Of a stretch of DNA of 64,000 nt, positions 1-13,411 are shown one piece after another. Where the stretch lies: contig OY856409.1 in the NCBI GenBank assembly GCA_963693085.1, positions 1,166,325,249 to 1,166,389,248 of the forward strand, in the 5' to 3' direction. Each line of letters opens with the position of its first letter. Within the stretch, counting starts at the first letter, position 1. Below the pieces are notes generated by a model, which saw nothing but the letters and a program-made list of their open reading frames with translations, had not been told where the DNA came from and did no database searches. The stretch is from Alisma plantago-aquatica. Its lineage: Eukaryota; Streptophyta; Magnoliopsida; Alismatales; Alismataceae. Position numbers and translations under genes: made by a program.

Positions 1-3000
1 TGCAATTTACCCAAAACATAGGGTTCAATATGAAAATTATCACTTCATGAGGGTCCCCCATGTTTCTTAGTATCGTGTAGATAAAATAAAATGAGAGGGG
101 TGCCTCATTTGAATTATTTTGGAGGAGAGAGAATCTTGATATTAAAATAATCAAGATTTAAGCATAAATGGAACTTTAATCCAATTTAATGCAAAAAGAA
201 ATATATTAATTGAAGAGCCCTTCAACCAAAAGTTGAGGGATGAATTTGCAAAGTGATGGACGAGCTTTTACCGTGCAAAGGCACGAAAATATATTGTTTG
301 AGTGGAAGGCCCACTCATATTAAGTTAATAAAAAGTATTATCCACTAAAATGGGATATTAGTATAATATGATTAAGGTGCTTAATTTCTTTTCCTTTAAT
401 TCTTGGATAATGAAGAGGTTTTGCAAGAATAAGAAGATGGCTTCGTGGCCAAGGAATTGAGGGGGAAGTTGTGGAAATAATTTTGGAAATTAAAGGAATT
501 AATTTCATTTTCTCTTTCCTTGAATTTCCTTATACATATCTCATTTCCTACCCACAAAAGGATCTTTTTCGGAATTCCTGTTCTCTTCTTGCTTTGGCCG
601 ATCTCAAGAGAGATTAGGAGAAGGTGAAGGACGACACCCAACCTGTTGGTAAGTTCTTGACCTTCTTTCACCTTGGTTTCGTGGTGAAAATTGAAAATCA
701 ATGCTTGATTTCTTATTTTCTCCATCCAATCTTCAACTCTAGCCAACTCTTTCATCCAAAAGCTTGAGAACGGATCTTGGGCAGTTATAAAAGCTTCATC
801 CACCATTGGATTCGTGGAGCTTGGAGCTTGGAGCTTGGAATCAGATTATAAGGAGGGTTATATAACTTAAACCCTTAAACATTGATATTGCATTCAATTC
901 TCCATGATTTGTTATTCATTTTGTTCTATTTTGAACTTCCTTTGATTCATTACTGCAATTTCCATGAAAATGGCAGTAGTTCTTGGATGGATGATGGAAT
1001 ATGATGATGACATCATCTTGGACACTTTTCCCAAGAAAATCCTATTCCAAACGATTTCAATAAAAGTGTTCAATCGATTTCCTCAAGACCGTTTGAATTT
1101 AAACAGTTTCATCAAACCGTTTGGAAGTAAACGGTTTCATCAAACTGTTTGGGAGTAAATGGTTTCAAACCATTTGGGGGAGTTGACCATAGTTGTACAT
1201 TTGGAGAATTGATGTTAATGATTATTGTTAATTATCCATTAAATATAATTGATCAATTTCAGGGTTCATTAGTTGAAGGACCATCAATCACCAAACCCTA
1301 ATCGGGTTAAGTGTGGATTTAGTGATTGTTTGACTTAGAACTTTGGGTTGATTAAACCAAATGGTCTCAAGACCATTTGGAGATCACCCAAATGGTCTCA
1401 AGACCATTTGGAGGTCTAAGGTAGAATATGGTTGAGTATTTGAAGATACAAAGATAGTGAATTGAAATACAACTAATAGTTCAATTGATGATCAATCCAA
1501 TGACCTAAACCCTAATTGGATTCCACTAATTTCAATGATGAGATGGGGCAAATAGTCTCAAGACCGTTTGGAGGTCATCCAAATGACCTCAAGACCGTTT
1601 GAGGTCAGGTCATGTCCAAATTGGATGGTGCTCCAATGATTTCAAAGTAATTATTTTTACAATATTTAACATTGAGGGTTCATCGATTTCAAACCCTAAC
1701 CCAATTGGATTCAAAACCCTAATTGATGATTAATTGGAAGTTAAACTAATTGAAGGATAATTATTAAGCTCACTTGAAGTATGATTCTTAGGCTCAATTG
1801 ATGAGTGATTACATGGATTCAATTTATGAGGGAGTTAACCGTGGAAACCCTAAATTGATGTGAGAGGTTGAGACCCTTTTTGGTCCAATCGGTTTTGAGG
1901 AGGTTTGGACCAAACAGTCTCAAGACCGTTTGGGACCAAATGATCCCAAACCGGTTGAGACTCAAACAGTTTCAAGTATCAACTTTGTCAAATGGTTTCA
2001 AGTATCAACTTTGTCAAACGGATTCAAACCGTGAGACCTAGACCGTTTGGAGGTCTAAACGGTCTTAGACCGTTTGAAGGTCATTCAAGCAAGACCGTTT
2101 GAGGTCTGGTTGGTCAAGACCGTTTGGGGTCTAAGTGACCAAGATCGTTTGGAAGGTAATTAACCAAACTGTGTGAACACTTAAAGTGATTAAAGGTCAA
2201 TTGTTTAATTGAACATTACATGATGTAAACCAAGGGTGATTATAGTAATTGTACCTTTAATAAGATAGGGTGATTAATACCCTTTGAGTAAATAATCTTT
2301 AATGAGTATGGAAGTAATGACATAATCTACTATGTCAACTCTTCATTCAAGTTGAGTTGACCTAGTCTAACCAAGTCTAAAGTAAGTATCACCTTATAGA
2401 GGATGAGAAAGAGAGGACTTCCTACATGAATGATAATCATGTAGTGGTTAAGTCTCAACACTTTCAATATGAATGAATGTCTAATTAGGGTATGGTTCTT
2501 GATAGGGAGATCATGAAACCCTAATTAAGAAGGTTAATAAATCCTAACCCTAATTGATGGCAATGATAGGTGAAACCCTAATCAATGGTGATGGTATGAT
2601 CCTAATTTAGGGTAATGATATGAGAAACCCTAATTCAGAATATTTTAATAATAAACCTTGATGTGATGTGAATAGTAAATCCTAATTGTGGGTTATTGAA
2701 TATAAACCCTAATCTAAAGTGATGTGGTGTGAATAGTAAACCCTAATTCTAAATAAGGTGAAGGTGTATGTGAAACCCTGATTCTGGGTTACACTATATG
2801 GCATAAACCCTAATCTTGGACAATGAAATGATGAGTCATTGTTCCTAATTGAACCAAGGGGATGAGTAACCCTGATTGAAATAAAAAGGGAAACCTTAAC
2901 CCTGGTAAGGGAATAGTGGTATTACCTTGAATAGTGATGCTATAATTGTTTTGCATAGTATTGATATGAAATTGATGTAACTATTATCATCTGTACTAAT

Positions 3001-4745
3001 CATGCAGGTATCATGAGATGATGAACATATCAAGGTATGAGCTATGATGTTTTATTTATTAAAACTGTCTTATGGGCCTTGTGAGCCATAATATGTTGTG
3101 TTGCCAAGAGAGAGGTAACAAGAGATATTAATGGGCTTTAAGAACCATGTGAAATATCTGCATTGCAATTATTATGTTTATATTGGTCAGATGACCTGAA
3201 GGCATTAAGTTACTTAATAAAGTGGTAACAAGTGTTTTGATGAACTAAGGGTTTGAAAACCCATATTCTTGAATCATGATGATGAGATGATAAGGGACTA
3301 AGATCCCAATGTTGATGAAGTTGTGAAAAGAACTTGATAGTAATAGTACCCATTCTTTATAGCAATTTTTATAATGGTTTATGTTTGAAACATGTTTGAT
3401 GCTAAAAGAATATTGTAATGTACTTAAATATTCAAGTGAAATAATATCATGTAGAGCCCTGACCATAGATCCATCATCGTTAGTAGTTTGGTGATGGTGA
3501 AACAGGTTTCCCTATGGGAAATCCTGGAGAGCATACTTTTGAGTATGTGGGGGTTATGGGCGTGAATATCCTTAGGCCCTAATGGAGGAATTGATGTGAG
3601 ATAAACATTAAATCTTTCAATCCTTCATTATATATATGCTGGGATAGATGTATCACTAATCTCCCGGTGATGTTAATGTCGAATCGATGTGAGATAAATA
3701 TAACATCTCTCGATTGTGAATAGAGTACAGCATGCCACTGTAACTCTAATAGTGAAGTTGCCAGTATACCCTGGAAAGCTATTTAGCACAGGCACTAGAT
3801 GTCCTGTGTTTGGTCCTCACACTGACTGAGGAAGATGAGGTCATGGGAATCTGGCTCTTCTATTGACCTATGTATGGTACCGATTTTGATTTCGCAATGG
3901 TCGGTTGGAGTATAAGCGGTATACCTCATCTCCTTAGGGCTTAAGCTATGATTGTAAAATGTAATCAGCCATGTAGCGTATTTGCTTAGAGTTAAAATAC
4001 GAGAATCAATGGTTGATGATACATTGTTTAATATGTCTTAGTTGGATAAATGTTATACATGTTTTTCATATTCCTTATTGAATAAATGACATGCTGCTTT
4101 ATCAAGATATAGTTGAAATGACTTGAATAGAGAATATTGCTCGAAATAGTTTAATTAATGATTTAACTGCTGTTGAACACTTATGATTCTTCTTCTCAGT
4201 TTTACTCTGTTATCTGCAATATTAATGTTTCTGGCGGAGAGTTATATCTCTCACTGGGACAATTTTTCAATTGTCTCACCCCCGTGGGATTCAACTTTTT
4301 AGGTAGACGCCGAGGAAAAGGCAGAAACACTACCGTGGGTGAAGAACAGCAGCAGAAACAATAATGACAGTAGTGAATCCTCAGGTGGAGACACTGGCTG
4401 TCATGTCCTATAAATAGATAGTCCTATGTGTCATCTCTGTACTCTCAGGTCCTAGGAGTCAGTAGTTAGTTTAATATTGATCTGATATTTTGGCTTGATG
4501 CCTGGAGATTTTGATACTGCCTATGTACAGTTTAACAGGGCAATTGATGCTTGTAACTCTCGAGAAAGAATGATACAGAGATGTATTGATGAACTGGAAT
4601 ATAATTAAGTTACTTTGGTTCTTTATGTAAGAGTTTTTTAGTTTACGGATCTCTTTATAAAAAGTTTTAATTTTTAGTGATTTTTAGTAATTCTGTTGCT
4701 AACGATCGCTTCCTCATTAATCTTAATCGATGTTTGGCAATAGAC
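1..4745 (+). mobile_element. Diverged LTR of the large-LTR gypsy family (3' LTR, solo LTR or fragment)
   Basis: The sequence is collinear with the two 5.8 kb LTRs at 8670-27673 and 29847-35678. The first bases of the window match a point about 350 bp inside those LTRs (near 9021 and 30199). The match continues through the palindrome region (about 1080-2160), the CCCTAA-rich region (about 2500-2920) and the conserved 3' block with GAGAG/CTCTC and CAATT/AATTG inverted repeats at 4236-4288. It ends around 4735-4752. No primer-binding motif follows, so it is not an intact 5' LTR. It is clearly more diverged than the other two copies. Around 3480-3960 it has a different segment in place of their 36-bp tandem repeats. 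The window edge removes the 5' end, so solo LTR, 3' LTR and fragment cannot be told apart. Confidence 0.8.
1085..2160. repeat. Cluster of short near-palindromes (ACCGTTT/AAACGGT type)
   Basis: Many copies of a 9-base arm AAACGGTCT paired with its complement AGACCGTTT across a 2-base spacer, usually CA, plus unpaired half-sites. Several copies have T or A in place of C or G in the CpG of an arm, as in the two adjacent copies near 1358-1381 and 1389-1412, where both arms read AAATGG and CCATTT. The same array occurs in the other two LTRs of this family. Confidence 0.85.
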
Positions 4746-5599
4746 ATCACACAATGGACTAATTTTCAAAGTCGCGCGATCATTGTTGAGTGAGAGGAGG
4801 ACAAAGGAGAAAGTCAGACCTCTATTCCGACTTGCCTTTTGTGGTGTGAGGTAGATGATGACTTGGTCATCACTATATTTTGATCCAAGGACTTTCAAGT
4901 TGCTCGAAAAATCAAAATATCTTGGTATAGTTCTAATATGAACAATATTTTGTGACATTTAATGTATTTTTTCCATAATCCATTAACTTTAGTATTTCTA
5001 GAAAAATCCATAACTCTCTCTCCTTTAGTCCTTTCAATCCCAAATTTTTAGGGAAAGTTTTTAATGACATTATCTAAATGTGGACGAAATTTGAGACAAA
5101 AATACTGAACTGTATAGGGTTTTTCTTAACATCCAAGTCTTCCCTTTATAAATACATTTTAGGTATCAAATTGATTCTTTTTCTCTTTCTACTTTTTCCA
5201 TATCTCTTATTTTGATTACTTTATTAATAAAAACTATTTGGAAATGAAAGCAAACCCTTAGTGGCCTCCAACACCACTTTTTTACAGAATTCCACATAAT
5301 TCCATAAGTACATTATTTATTATCCATTGTCTTATACATTTCTCTTAATATTGGATTTTCTTTCTTCCTTTTTCCCCATATTCATTATGGGTTTAATAAA
5401 TAAGTAAGGACTACGATATTCATAGCAAAGAGGAATTTGCAAAAGAAAATCATACTTTTTTTAAAAAAGCACACTGAGTTTCTAATATATCGTTATCATT
5501 CAAATAATTGCATTTCAATTATATAAATACATGTGAAAAAACATGTTATAACAACTATGTTGGTCTAGATGTCATAAGGTGCTCATGAACTACATCAAA
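4746..5599. other. Unassigned AT-rich stretch
   Basis: I see no domain, tandem repeat or element terminus here. An open frame on the minus strand across 4674-4958 overlaps the LTR end and resembles nothing I recognise. Confidence 0.5.
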
Positions 5600-8119
5600 T
5601 ATGTGAATTCATCGATCATAGAATGGTTGTGGTGAAGTACCACATCCATTTCAGGGTCTTTTCCTTGCATTCAAGCCTTCTAAGTGTAGTTCCATGGTGC
5701 TTCTTGCTTCAATCTTTTTCTTGATTAGTTGGGGTAGGTTGGGGTATGTTTAGGGTTATCTTAGGCTCCCTCATAGTCATTGAAGTCCTAGAATCCCCCC
5801 TCTTCTCTCCCTTCCATATTTAAGTGTCAAAGTTCCTATAAAACATGGAAGAATAATCCATAAATGCATTTGATATTAAATGATATTTATTGGCAAGCAG
5901 CATGAATTCTACACACCTTTTTGAGAATAAAGGACAAAATTACACAAGATGGAAACCCAAAATAGGACTCCATCACCAACCCGAGCTTAAAACAAACTTG
6001 TCCTCCAGTATGCTCCAGCTAAATTCTTTTTCCCTTTCATTTCTCAAATAACAATGATAAAAGCAGTCAAGTGGATGATTATTGACCAAATAAGTTCAAG
6101 GATGAATCCATGAATATGATCCACTTCTCTTCTCTACTCTTAACACAAACCAAATGTAGATGAGGCACAAAGCATAAAGACTTTCAATATAGAGCACTAA
6201 TATTTATGTAAGTTGATGGGATATTCACAATGCATTGGGTAAAACATTTTTTCTTTGGAGATTGCTATAGTAGTTTGTAGTGTGTTGTTTCACTTGCATG
6301 CATTCAATGTTATGTGGCAATCCACTTCACAAGACCAACGTGATACTAAAAAAATAGTAGAGAGATCTAGAATTGATGTTTCCTAGATCAAGTATGTAAT
6401 TAGAAGAAAGAGGTTGTAGAAAGAGATGGAAATGCTATTACGTAGGAGCACTCTTAGTTTCTTTATTTAGATGTTATTACATGGGAGTGTCTTTTTTTGT
6501 TTTGATTTTTTTTCTTTGCCCTTTGTGTAGCTAGGGCATATGGTGGTAGGAGTGAAGTGGATGGGAGGAAGTGTTGGCCACCCCAAGCTTTTGAAGGGTA
6601 GTTAAGGCTTACTATTTTGTGGTTAACTGTAGCATCTTTTAATGAGCATAGGGTTAAGATATTATGGAAGAATGGTGGATAAATAGAGGGGTTATATGAG
6701 ACGAGTTTTCACATAAGTTTTCCTACATACAAGCTATTCAAAATATTTTTACATACAATTAGAAAAAACAAGATGAATGAAAAAAAACATGGTACAAAAC
6801 ATTCTTTTTGCAAGACTTAAATGACTCTATATGTACATGGCTTTCCCTAATTGCATTTCAACTAATCTTTCCAATGATAGAGATGCGCAAGATATACAAA
6901 AATTTGAAAGTTGAAATCATATGGTCACGATCATGTACTAATACGAGTTCAATTCTCATTGGTCATTCAATTTTAGATTCTTAATCTAAAATGTAGATAT
7001 TTATCTAGAACATGCTTTTGGAACAAAATATTTCTAAGTTTGGGTGAAGTTTGACAAAATAATACCTAGTGCCCCCTTTCTCAACAAGATATGAGCTATA
7101 AAGCTAGAAACGACATGAAATCAAATTTTAGCTAATCACTCACAAGAGACCATCAAAACCTAAATGCAATGCAAGATGGATGGATGGCATGTGGTAGAAA
7201 GTCCAAAAAAATGAAAAAATACAAGGAAATAAACTGCATGGCATGCAATTGTGTGGGGTGTAACACTCAACTATAGTTTGACATGTATAAAGATTAGTCA
7301 AAAATTTTGGTCATCTCAAGCAAAAAAATCAAACAAGGAACACAAAGTAAAGCAAGATTTTACTACCCTACCACCCTAATCTTTGAAACCATGTTGACCT
7401 CAACATGAAATGGAAACTTAAAATGATAGTGTAGTGATCATAGAGATGTGGTGGATAGTTTCCAAGAGGTGGGATTTTCATGTGGAGTTCAAGTGATCCA
7501 GCAGAGCCAACATGACTATTTTTATGGAGAACGACCACTTTGGGTGGCTTGCACAACGACCGTGGTGTATGGAATGGATGTGGTAGCTACTCTCTTGTAG
7601 CTTTTGTAGCTCATTTCATTTCTTCTTCTCAACTTCGAACTTCTCTTTCTATTGGCCACTCCATGTATCATTTTTTTTATCTATGTTTCATATTCTGAAC
7701 AAATCATAGAATAAACAAAACCCATCAACTGTGATGTGTTTGTGTATGTTTATTGGAAATGTAGAAACAAAACTATAAAAAAAAATGAGTTTTGAGTAAA
7801 AAGGAATCTCAAACCATGGTGGTTTTTCTCGCCTAAGAAATGTAATAATTACCTTTAGTCGGGCCAGATCTTTATCAACATGAACAATTCTCAAGTGTGG
7901 AAGTTCCTCCCTAAAAGCATGTGATTCTCACAAAGGCCTTCAAAACATGGTTCTCCTCCCAAGGATTGTGTGAACTTCACAATTCTTATCTTCAAATTTT
8001 CCTTCTTTTGGGTCATCATAGGATATCTCAAAGTATTATTCCTCATCAATCAATTCTTGGTGCTCAGCAGCGGTGAACATGTAGATCGTAATCTTATTGT
8101 TCAAAAAGGAGATGTTAGG

Positions 8120-8669
8120 TTATGATATTACAGCCTAATCTTCACACATGTTGTAGATAAGAATGGTCTTCCTAAGATGATAGAAATTCTCTCATTCTCT
8201 AGATCCATGTCTAACCTAATAAAGTCTACCCAGATCACCACTTATGTCTCCTTATCATGCATAACTAGTATGTCATTTAACCCACCCATTAGTATCTTGG
8301 GAGATCTATCAGTCATTTGTAGAATGCATTTTCCAGATTTATCTTGCCCAATTCCAACTTTTCATATACACTATAAGGCATGATGTTGATATTAGATTAT
8401 AGATCATGCAATGAGCGCTCAGTGAGGTGGTGACCAATGTGGTAAGGAATAAGAGGGATCCACAAATCATCATTCTTATTGTGTAAAGGACTATCTACTA
8501 TGGATCTCACTTGATATGTCAACTTGATCTTCTTTGGTAGCCTCTCCTTTGTCTTTCTTTTAAAGGTAAAAGCATCCTTGAGAAATTTGGCATAATTTGA
8601 AATTTGCTTTATGGAATCCAATAGTAGGATGTTAACCTTCACTTGCCTAAAGACTTCCAAGATATTCAT
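8120..8669 (-). pseudogene. Retropepsin region of Athila/Tat-like gag-pol, degenerate
   Basis: The minus strand encodes the usual order of the gag-protease junction in Athila/Tat elements. An NYAKFLKD motif (typical YAKFLKD) comes first, then a stretch like SIVDSPLHNKNDDLWIPLIP, IPYHIGHH, and the catalytic segment where LLDLGSSVN is expected. Here that segment reads LHDL-stop-SNIN followed by IMPYSVYEKLELG. Further on, with frame changes, come a DLENERISIILGRPFLS block and the segment end near 8130. The active-site Asp is in the DL dipeptide, but the stop immediately after it and several frameshifts make this non-functional. It is an aspartic protease that would process the Gag-Pol polyprotein. 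The N-terminal coding continues at 35684 on the other side of the 27 kb insertion. Confidence 0.7.
8665..8669. repeat. Left target-site duplication TTCAT of the large-LTR element
   Basis: TTCAT immediately before the LTR start TGTAACATCC; the same five bases follow the LTR end GCCACA at 35679-35683. Confidence 0.92.
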
Positions 8670-10056
8670 TGTAACATCCCTGACCTCGGTTATGCCTTAA
8701 CCCTAGATGTTTTGCTTAATAAAGTTAATTGTATGCTTTCTCTTATTTCTTGAAAAGTAATTAAGGTTCAAGACGAACTTATGTTTCAATTTTAGTCCTT
8801 TTCGAATAATGTTGAAACATTGTTTTGCTTGTTTTGGACTAAAGTTCAAATTACCCAAGTTGAGGGGTTAAATTGCAAATGTTACATGATAAGATGTTCC
8901 TCATGTGTTGAAGCATCATGAGAATGAAGATGATGCAGAGGTATGGCTTGTGGTAGCCTGAGTATAAAGAAAGAGCTGATAAAGCAATGGTTATGCATTA
9001 AAACCTAGTTTTGGTGTAATGTGCAATTTACCCAAGACCTAGGGTTCAATATGCAAATTACCACTTCAAGAGGGTCCCATGTTTCTTGGCATCATGTAGA
9101 GAAAATAAAATGAGAGGGGCGCCTCATTTGAATCACTTTGGAGGAGAGAGAATCTTGATATTAAAATAATCAAGATTTAAGCATAATTGGAACTTTACTT
9201 CAATTTAATGAAAAATAAATATATTAATTGAAGAGCCCTTTAACAAAAAGGTGAGGGATGATTTTGAAAAATAATGGACGACCATGTGCCTTGCAAAGGC
9301 ACGAAAATATCCAAAGGTAGTGGATAACTCACTCACATTATTAAAAGAAAAAGAATTATCCACTCACTTTAGGATATTATTATTATAAGGGTTAAGGTGC
9401 TTAATTTGCTTTTCTTTAAATCATGGATAAATGAGAGGAATAAGAGGCAAAGAGTATAGCCTCGTAACCAAGGAAGGGAAGGGGGAAAGTGGCAAGAAAA
9501 TGGAGGAGATAATCCCTACTTTCTCTCTCTTAAATGAATTTTTAATAAAATGCATATATGCTCCTTTATCCATAGCTTGGAAAGGGAATTTCAATTCCAC
9601 TTTTACTTCTTGCTTGAAAAAATGACCAAGGGAGCTTGGAGCAACAGGAGGACGACCCCCAACTTGTTGGTAAGCTTCTTGACCTTCTTTCACCTTGATT
9701 CAATGGTGGAAATTGAAAATCAATGCATGATTTCTTCTTATCTCGATCCCATCTTCAATTCTAACCATTCTTTTTCACTCAAAGCTTGAGGACGAGCCTT
9801 GGGATAGTTAAAGGAGTTGCATCCACCATTGTTGACGTGCACTTGAAGCTTTGAAGCTCAATTGGAGGCGGGTTTTATAACTTGAACCCTTACTACTGTT
9901 ATTGCATTCAATTCCTTATCAATTGTTGATCATTTGTTCTTCTTGAAATTCACTTGATCAAATCGATAGAATCACCATGAAAATTATTGAAAAATATGAA
10001 TGACCATAGTTTTATGATGATGACATCATCATAGGCACACATTCCAACAAGTTTCT
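8670..10056 (+). mobile_element. 5' LTR of the large element, first part
   Basis: Matches 29847-31225 of the 3' LTR almost base for base, ending at GTTTCT where the inner element enters. A TATA-like GCATATATGC near 9550 (30730 in the 3' LTR) precedes a conserved GGTAAG near 9669. This may mark the promoter and a splice donor, but that is inference. The part up to about 9020 has no counterpart in the window-start copy because that copy is cut by the window edge. Confidence 0.92.
10052..10056. repeat. Left target-site duplication TTTCT of the inner element
   Basis: TTTCT lies immediately before TGTAACATACCG, and again directly after the terminal CTCTTTACA at 23305-23309. The 3' LTR of the host element has a single copy at the same point (near 31233), which serves as an empty site. 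Confidence 0.93.
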
Positions 10057-13000
10057 TGTAACATACCGAAATCTGGACATTTTGCCTTTTGGTCCTCTTT
10101 TCCATCTTTTCCTTTCATTTCTATCCTCTTTGGCCTTTCTATTTAATTTGTGGACAATATGATGGTTTAATAAATATTTGTTCACCTTTTCTCTCAATAT
10201 TTGGGTATATGCACAAATACCTCAGTAAAAGTTTAGAAATGGGCTTAATGTGTAAAATGTTCACTTAAGTGATAAAAAGAATAAAGAAATTAGTTCTAGA
10301 ACTTTCTAATGCTTTTTAGAATATGACAAAGAAAGAAAATCTCGAAATATAAATAAAGGAGATGATAAATGCAATAGTTGGGAATAATATGGAATATTTT
10401 GGATAAAAGAAGATAATGAGGAATATATTGTTCCAAAATCATAAATAGAAACCCAAGAAGATAATTTGGATATTAATTTCGTTTTCTTGACCTAAAAAGT
10501 AACTTAATGGCCAAGTATAATCTAATTTGGATAATAAATAAATATATAATGCCTTTAATACAAGAAAATAGGAAATATGCCAATAAAGTGAAATAAAATA
10601 CTTAATATTCTCAAAATAGACAAATAACTCCAAATTCGTAATCTAAACATAAAAATAAGCCTTTGGACAAATTTGCATTTAATTTGGTCAATGCTTAATA
10701 TTTTATTTTATTCAAGAGAGAGAAAATGACTTAAAGACCACAAATATTAAATATATATTTATAAAAATTAATTAATACAAAAAACCTGTTCCTAACGTTT
10801 ATTATTACTTTTAGACCAAGTTTTATATTTTTAGGAAGTTTCTAGATGCCTCTAATAAATTAAAAGGTTAAATATGTGATAAAATTTAAATAAATTAAAT
10901 AAAATAATAAAAGTCTTCAAAAAAATAAAATAATGCTAAATTCGTGTTCTACACGTCAAAATATATCTTTGTATGAATTTTGATTCAATTTGGAAAATAT
11001 TTTATAAGAAGGTGAATTTAGGAGAGAGAAAGTATGTAAAATATTAAAACCATTAATTAAAATAATAAACGATATCAACAAATGGAAATAATACTAAATT
11101 AGTATCCAAAATATTAAATGTGACTTGTGGGTCAAGTTTTATAATTTTTGGATAATCCTAACATCATTAGTAAAGGAGGAAAGAGAAAATAGTAATTGGC
11201 TTAATTAAATAATCTAATTTTCTCAAAAGTCAAATCTAATTTTATATTCGGAATCCTCACCCCAAAATCAGTAAACTTACCAAATTTGAGTTTATTTGGA
11301 CTTTATTTGCACCCTTAAATAATTAGAGAATGGTTTATGCATTAAATGCACCAAATGACTAAAGTTAGCAAGTTGTATTAAATGATGTCATTTCATCTTC
11401 TACCTTGGTCGCGCATGAACAGTAATTCCGAGTTTTTGTGATTTTTTTCGAATGCCATATCTCTCTCATCTCTTAACCAAATCACGAGATTTTTGGCTTG
11501 TTGGATTCCTCTTTCAATTCCGCACTGGTTTATCCCAAAAGTTTTGGAATTAGACGAGTTTTCGAGAAACGCCTAAAGTGGCCGCCGACCTCCTCTCTTT
11601 GCTCCTATCTAAACCCTAACTCGGGGCCCCTTGCCTATATATACCTATGCCCCTAGGACCGAAATCATCTTAGCATCTCACCCGTACTTTCAATTTTGCG
11701 TTTCGTGGACGTTTGACCCTGCTTCGAGCCACCGAGGACGCTGACCTTGCGGTGCTCGTCCCTCCTTGCTCTCTCCATTATTAGCACAATCAAAGGTACC
11801 ATCGAGTTCGTCTTGCTTTGAGCTTTCCATCGCATACTTGAACTTCGAATTTGGATGGGTATAGCGCAAACGCCCAATCTTTCCCCAAGCAAGCTACTGC
11901 TTACAGCCATGGCGTGGGCTGGGTTGGGGAAGACAACCCGTGGTTTTTTTTGTTTCTACCCCGCACCTCCTCTCTTCTTTTGCTGTGCTCGTGCGGGGGC
12001 ACTCCGGTCTTTTGGTTTGCTTTTGTTTCAAACGTGTGTGCCTACGTGGCAAGTTATCATTGTTCTGTTTTTGAAAAATCATATTTTTTTACTCGATTAT
12101 CCAAATTTAAAACTAAAATATGTTTGGAATCGGGAGAACGAAATGTATCTAATAAAAATACTTTCGTGGTTTGATTCTGAGTTTTTTTTCGAATATGTAT
12201 TTTTCGAGTTGATTTAATTAACTAATAAATATGGAAAATAGCCTAAAAAGTTAATATCTCAAAAATATACAAACATATATGTTATTTTGATCAGAAAATC
12301 CTAACAAAGACAGTAGTGAGGTTTTTAGAGTCTAAATCGATTGTTTGTGGAAAAAGTCGATGGTTTTGAGGTTTTAATCCTTTAATTAATATACATATAT
12401 CTAATACATAAATATGATGATCATATTAGGGAAAGTGGATCTGATCTCATGTAAAAGTTATGAAAAGCAATTCTAGGATTCTAAAGAATAAGGTATGTGT
12501 TTAGTATGTGTTTTGATTGTGCAACTACCTTTTCAGTTGGGAAATCATTAATCCATTACCCATACTTCCTTATGAGGTTTAACTTGATCTAAACCCTTGA
12601 ATCTTGAAACCTAAATTGCTTATTGCCTCAAAAGTAGATGTAGTATTCTCTTGTTTGGGTATTCATACCCCACTGCCATGTTACATATTCATTTTCTTAA
12701 CCTTGCCATAACTCTTTTGTTAGTATGTAATTAAATGATCTATTTAATGTTTAAGTAGTGGTACTTATGTACAACCACCCATAGAGGGCATGTATAAAAT
12801 CGCCCTAGGGGAATGTTTATTATTCTCCCCATTAAACATTGTAGGTGATTGGAAATGTTTTTATTCTTCCCTCACCTAAGGTTAGAGGTCCGGTAGGTGC
12901 CTCAACCCTACTTAGTTAGGTAGACATATTAATTGACATGCTAGAACCTTTATCTATTTTGTTAATGGCAAGTTTCCTTATAAAAACCTCATACTCTTTG

Positions 13001-13408
13001 ATATCTCTTTTTACACCAAATATCTAGCCTAATTTACTTGTTACAACTTTCTTTGACTTTGTTAGAATGTTCTTGTAACACATACTTCCTTTGTTTTTCC
13101 CTCTTGCTGGGTGTCTTCCCAACCACCCAGGTGTGAAGCAAGGTGGTTGAATAGGACTTGAAGATCTTGTCTTTGGCTTGGACTTAGCTGATGGATGTGT
13201 TGCTTGGAGACAATAGTGGAGTAGTCTAGTTCCCTCTACTTAGGTCCTCTTTTTGTATAAAGCATGTACACCCGTATTGGGAGAATTTTTATGTACACTT
13301 TATTTGAAATTGAATATAGTCAAAATTTTATCTTCCGTTGCTATTCCAATTGTGTTTTGTTTACCATTGTTTTTAGTAGAGAGGTGGATTGATTTCCCAC
13401 TCTTTACA
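10057..13408 (+). mobile_element. LTR A of the inner element (3352 bp)
   Basis: Starts TGTAACATACCGAAATC and ends CCCACTCTTTACA, immediately before ACA plus the primer-binding motif. The first 1.5 kb is very AT-rich. A GC-richer stretch from about 11540 to 12060 follows a TATA box at 11636-11643 and probably holds the transcription start. Short open frames of about 80-120 codons on both strands in this stretch look incidental. Confidence 0.92.
11636..11643 (+). promoter_or_regulatory. TATA box of LTR A
   Basis: TATATATA preceded by GGGGCCCCTTGCC and followed by CCTATGCCCCTAGGACC, at the boundary between AT-rich U3-like sequence and GC-richer sequence. The box itself is unchanged in LTR B and LTR C. 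Confidence 0.6.
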
Positions 13409-13411
13409 ACA

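Larger units (their letters stand above)
5600..8669 (-). mobile_element. Old Athila/Tat-like LTR retrotransposon, 3' half (left of the 27 kb insertion)
   Basis: This segment is a diverged relative of the element at 45-53 kb, read on the minus strand. The part near 5600-5840 matches the LTR end at about 47200-47476. Positions 5920-6010 match 47620-47670 (a block reading, on plus, that cDNA-like leader of CCCAAACTTAAAACA-TACTTGTCCTC type). Positions 7368-7560 match the tail of the ORF-1-like region near 48980-49150. A protease remnant lies at 8120-8669. Most of the ORF-1-like gene present in the relative is missing here. At 8669 the element is cut by the insertion and resumes at 35684. Being interrupted by the large-LTR element shows it is older. 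Confidence 0.6.

Noticed and set aside
4674..4958. 94-codon minus-strand frame across the LTR end
   Set aside because: Crosses an element boundary and has no recognised similarity.
9421..9789. Overlapping frames near 9421-9789, repeated at 30600-30968 and partly at 396-806
   Set aside because: Repeated because of LTR duplication, broken in the diverged copy, and similar to no known protein.
11665..12217. Open frames of 80-120 codons on both strands in LTR A, seen again in LTRs B and C
   Set aside because: Repetition only reflects LTR identity. Frames on opposite strands overlap, several differ between copies by frameshift, and no domain is recognisable.
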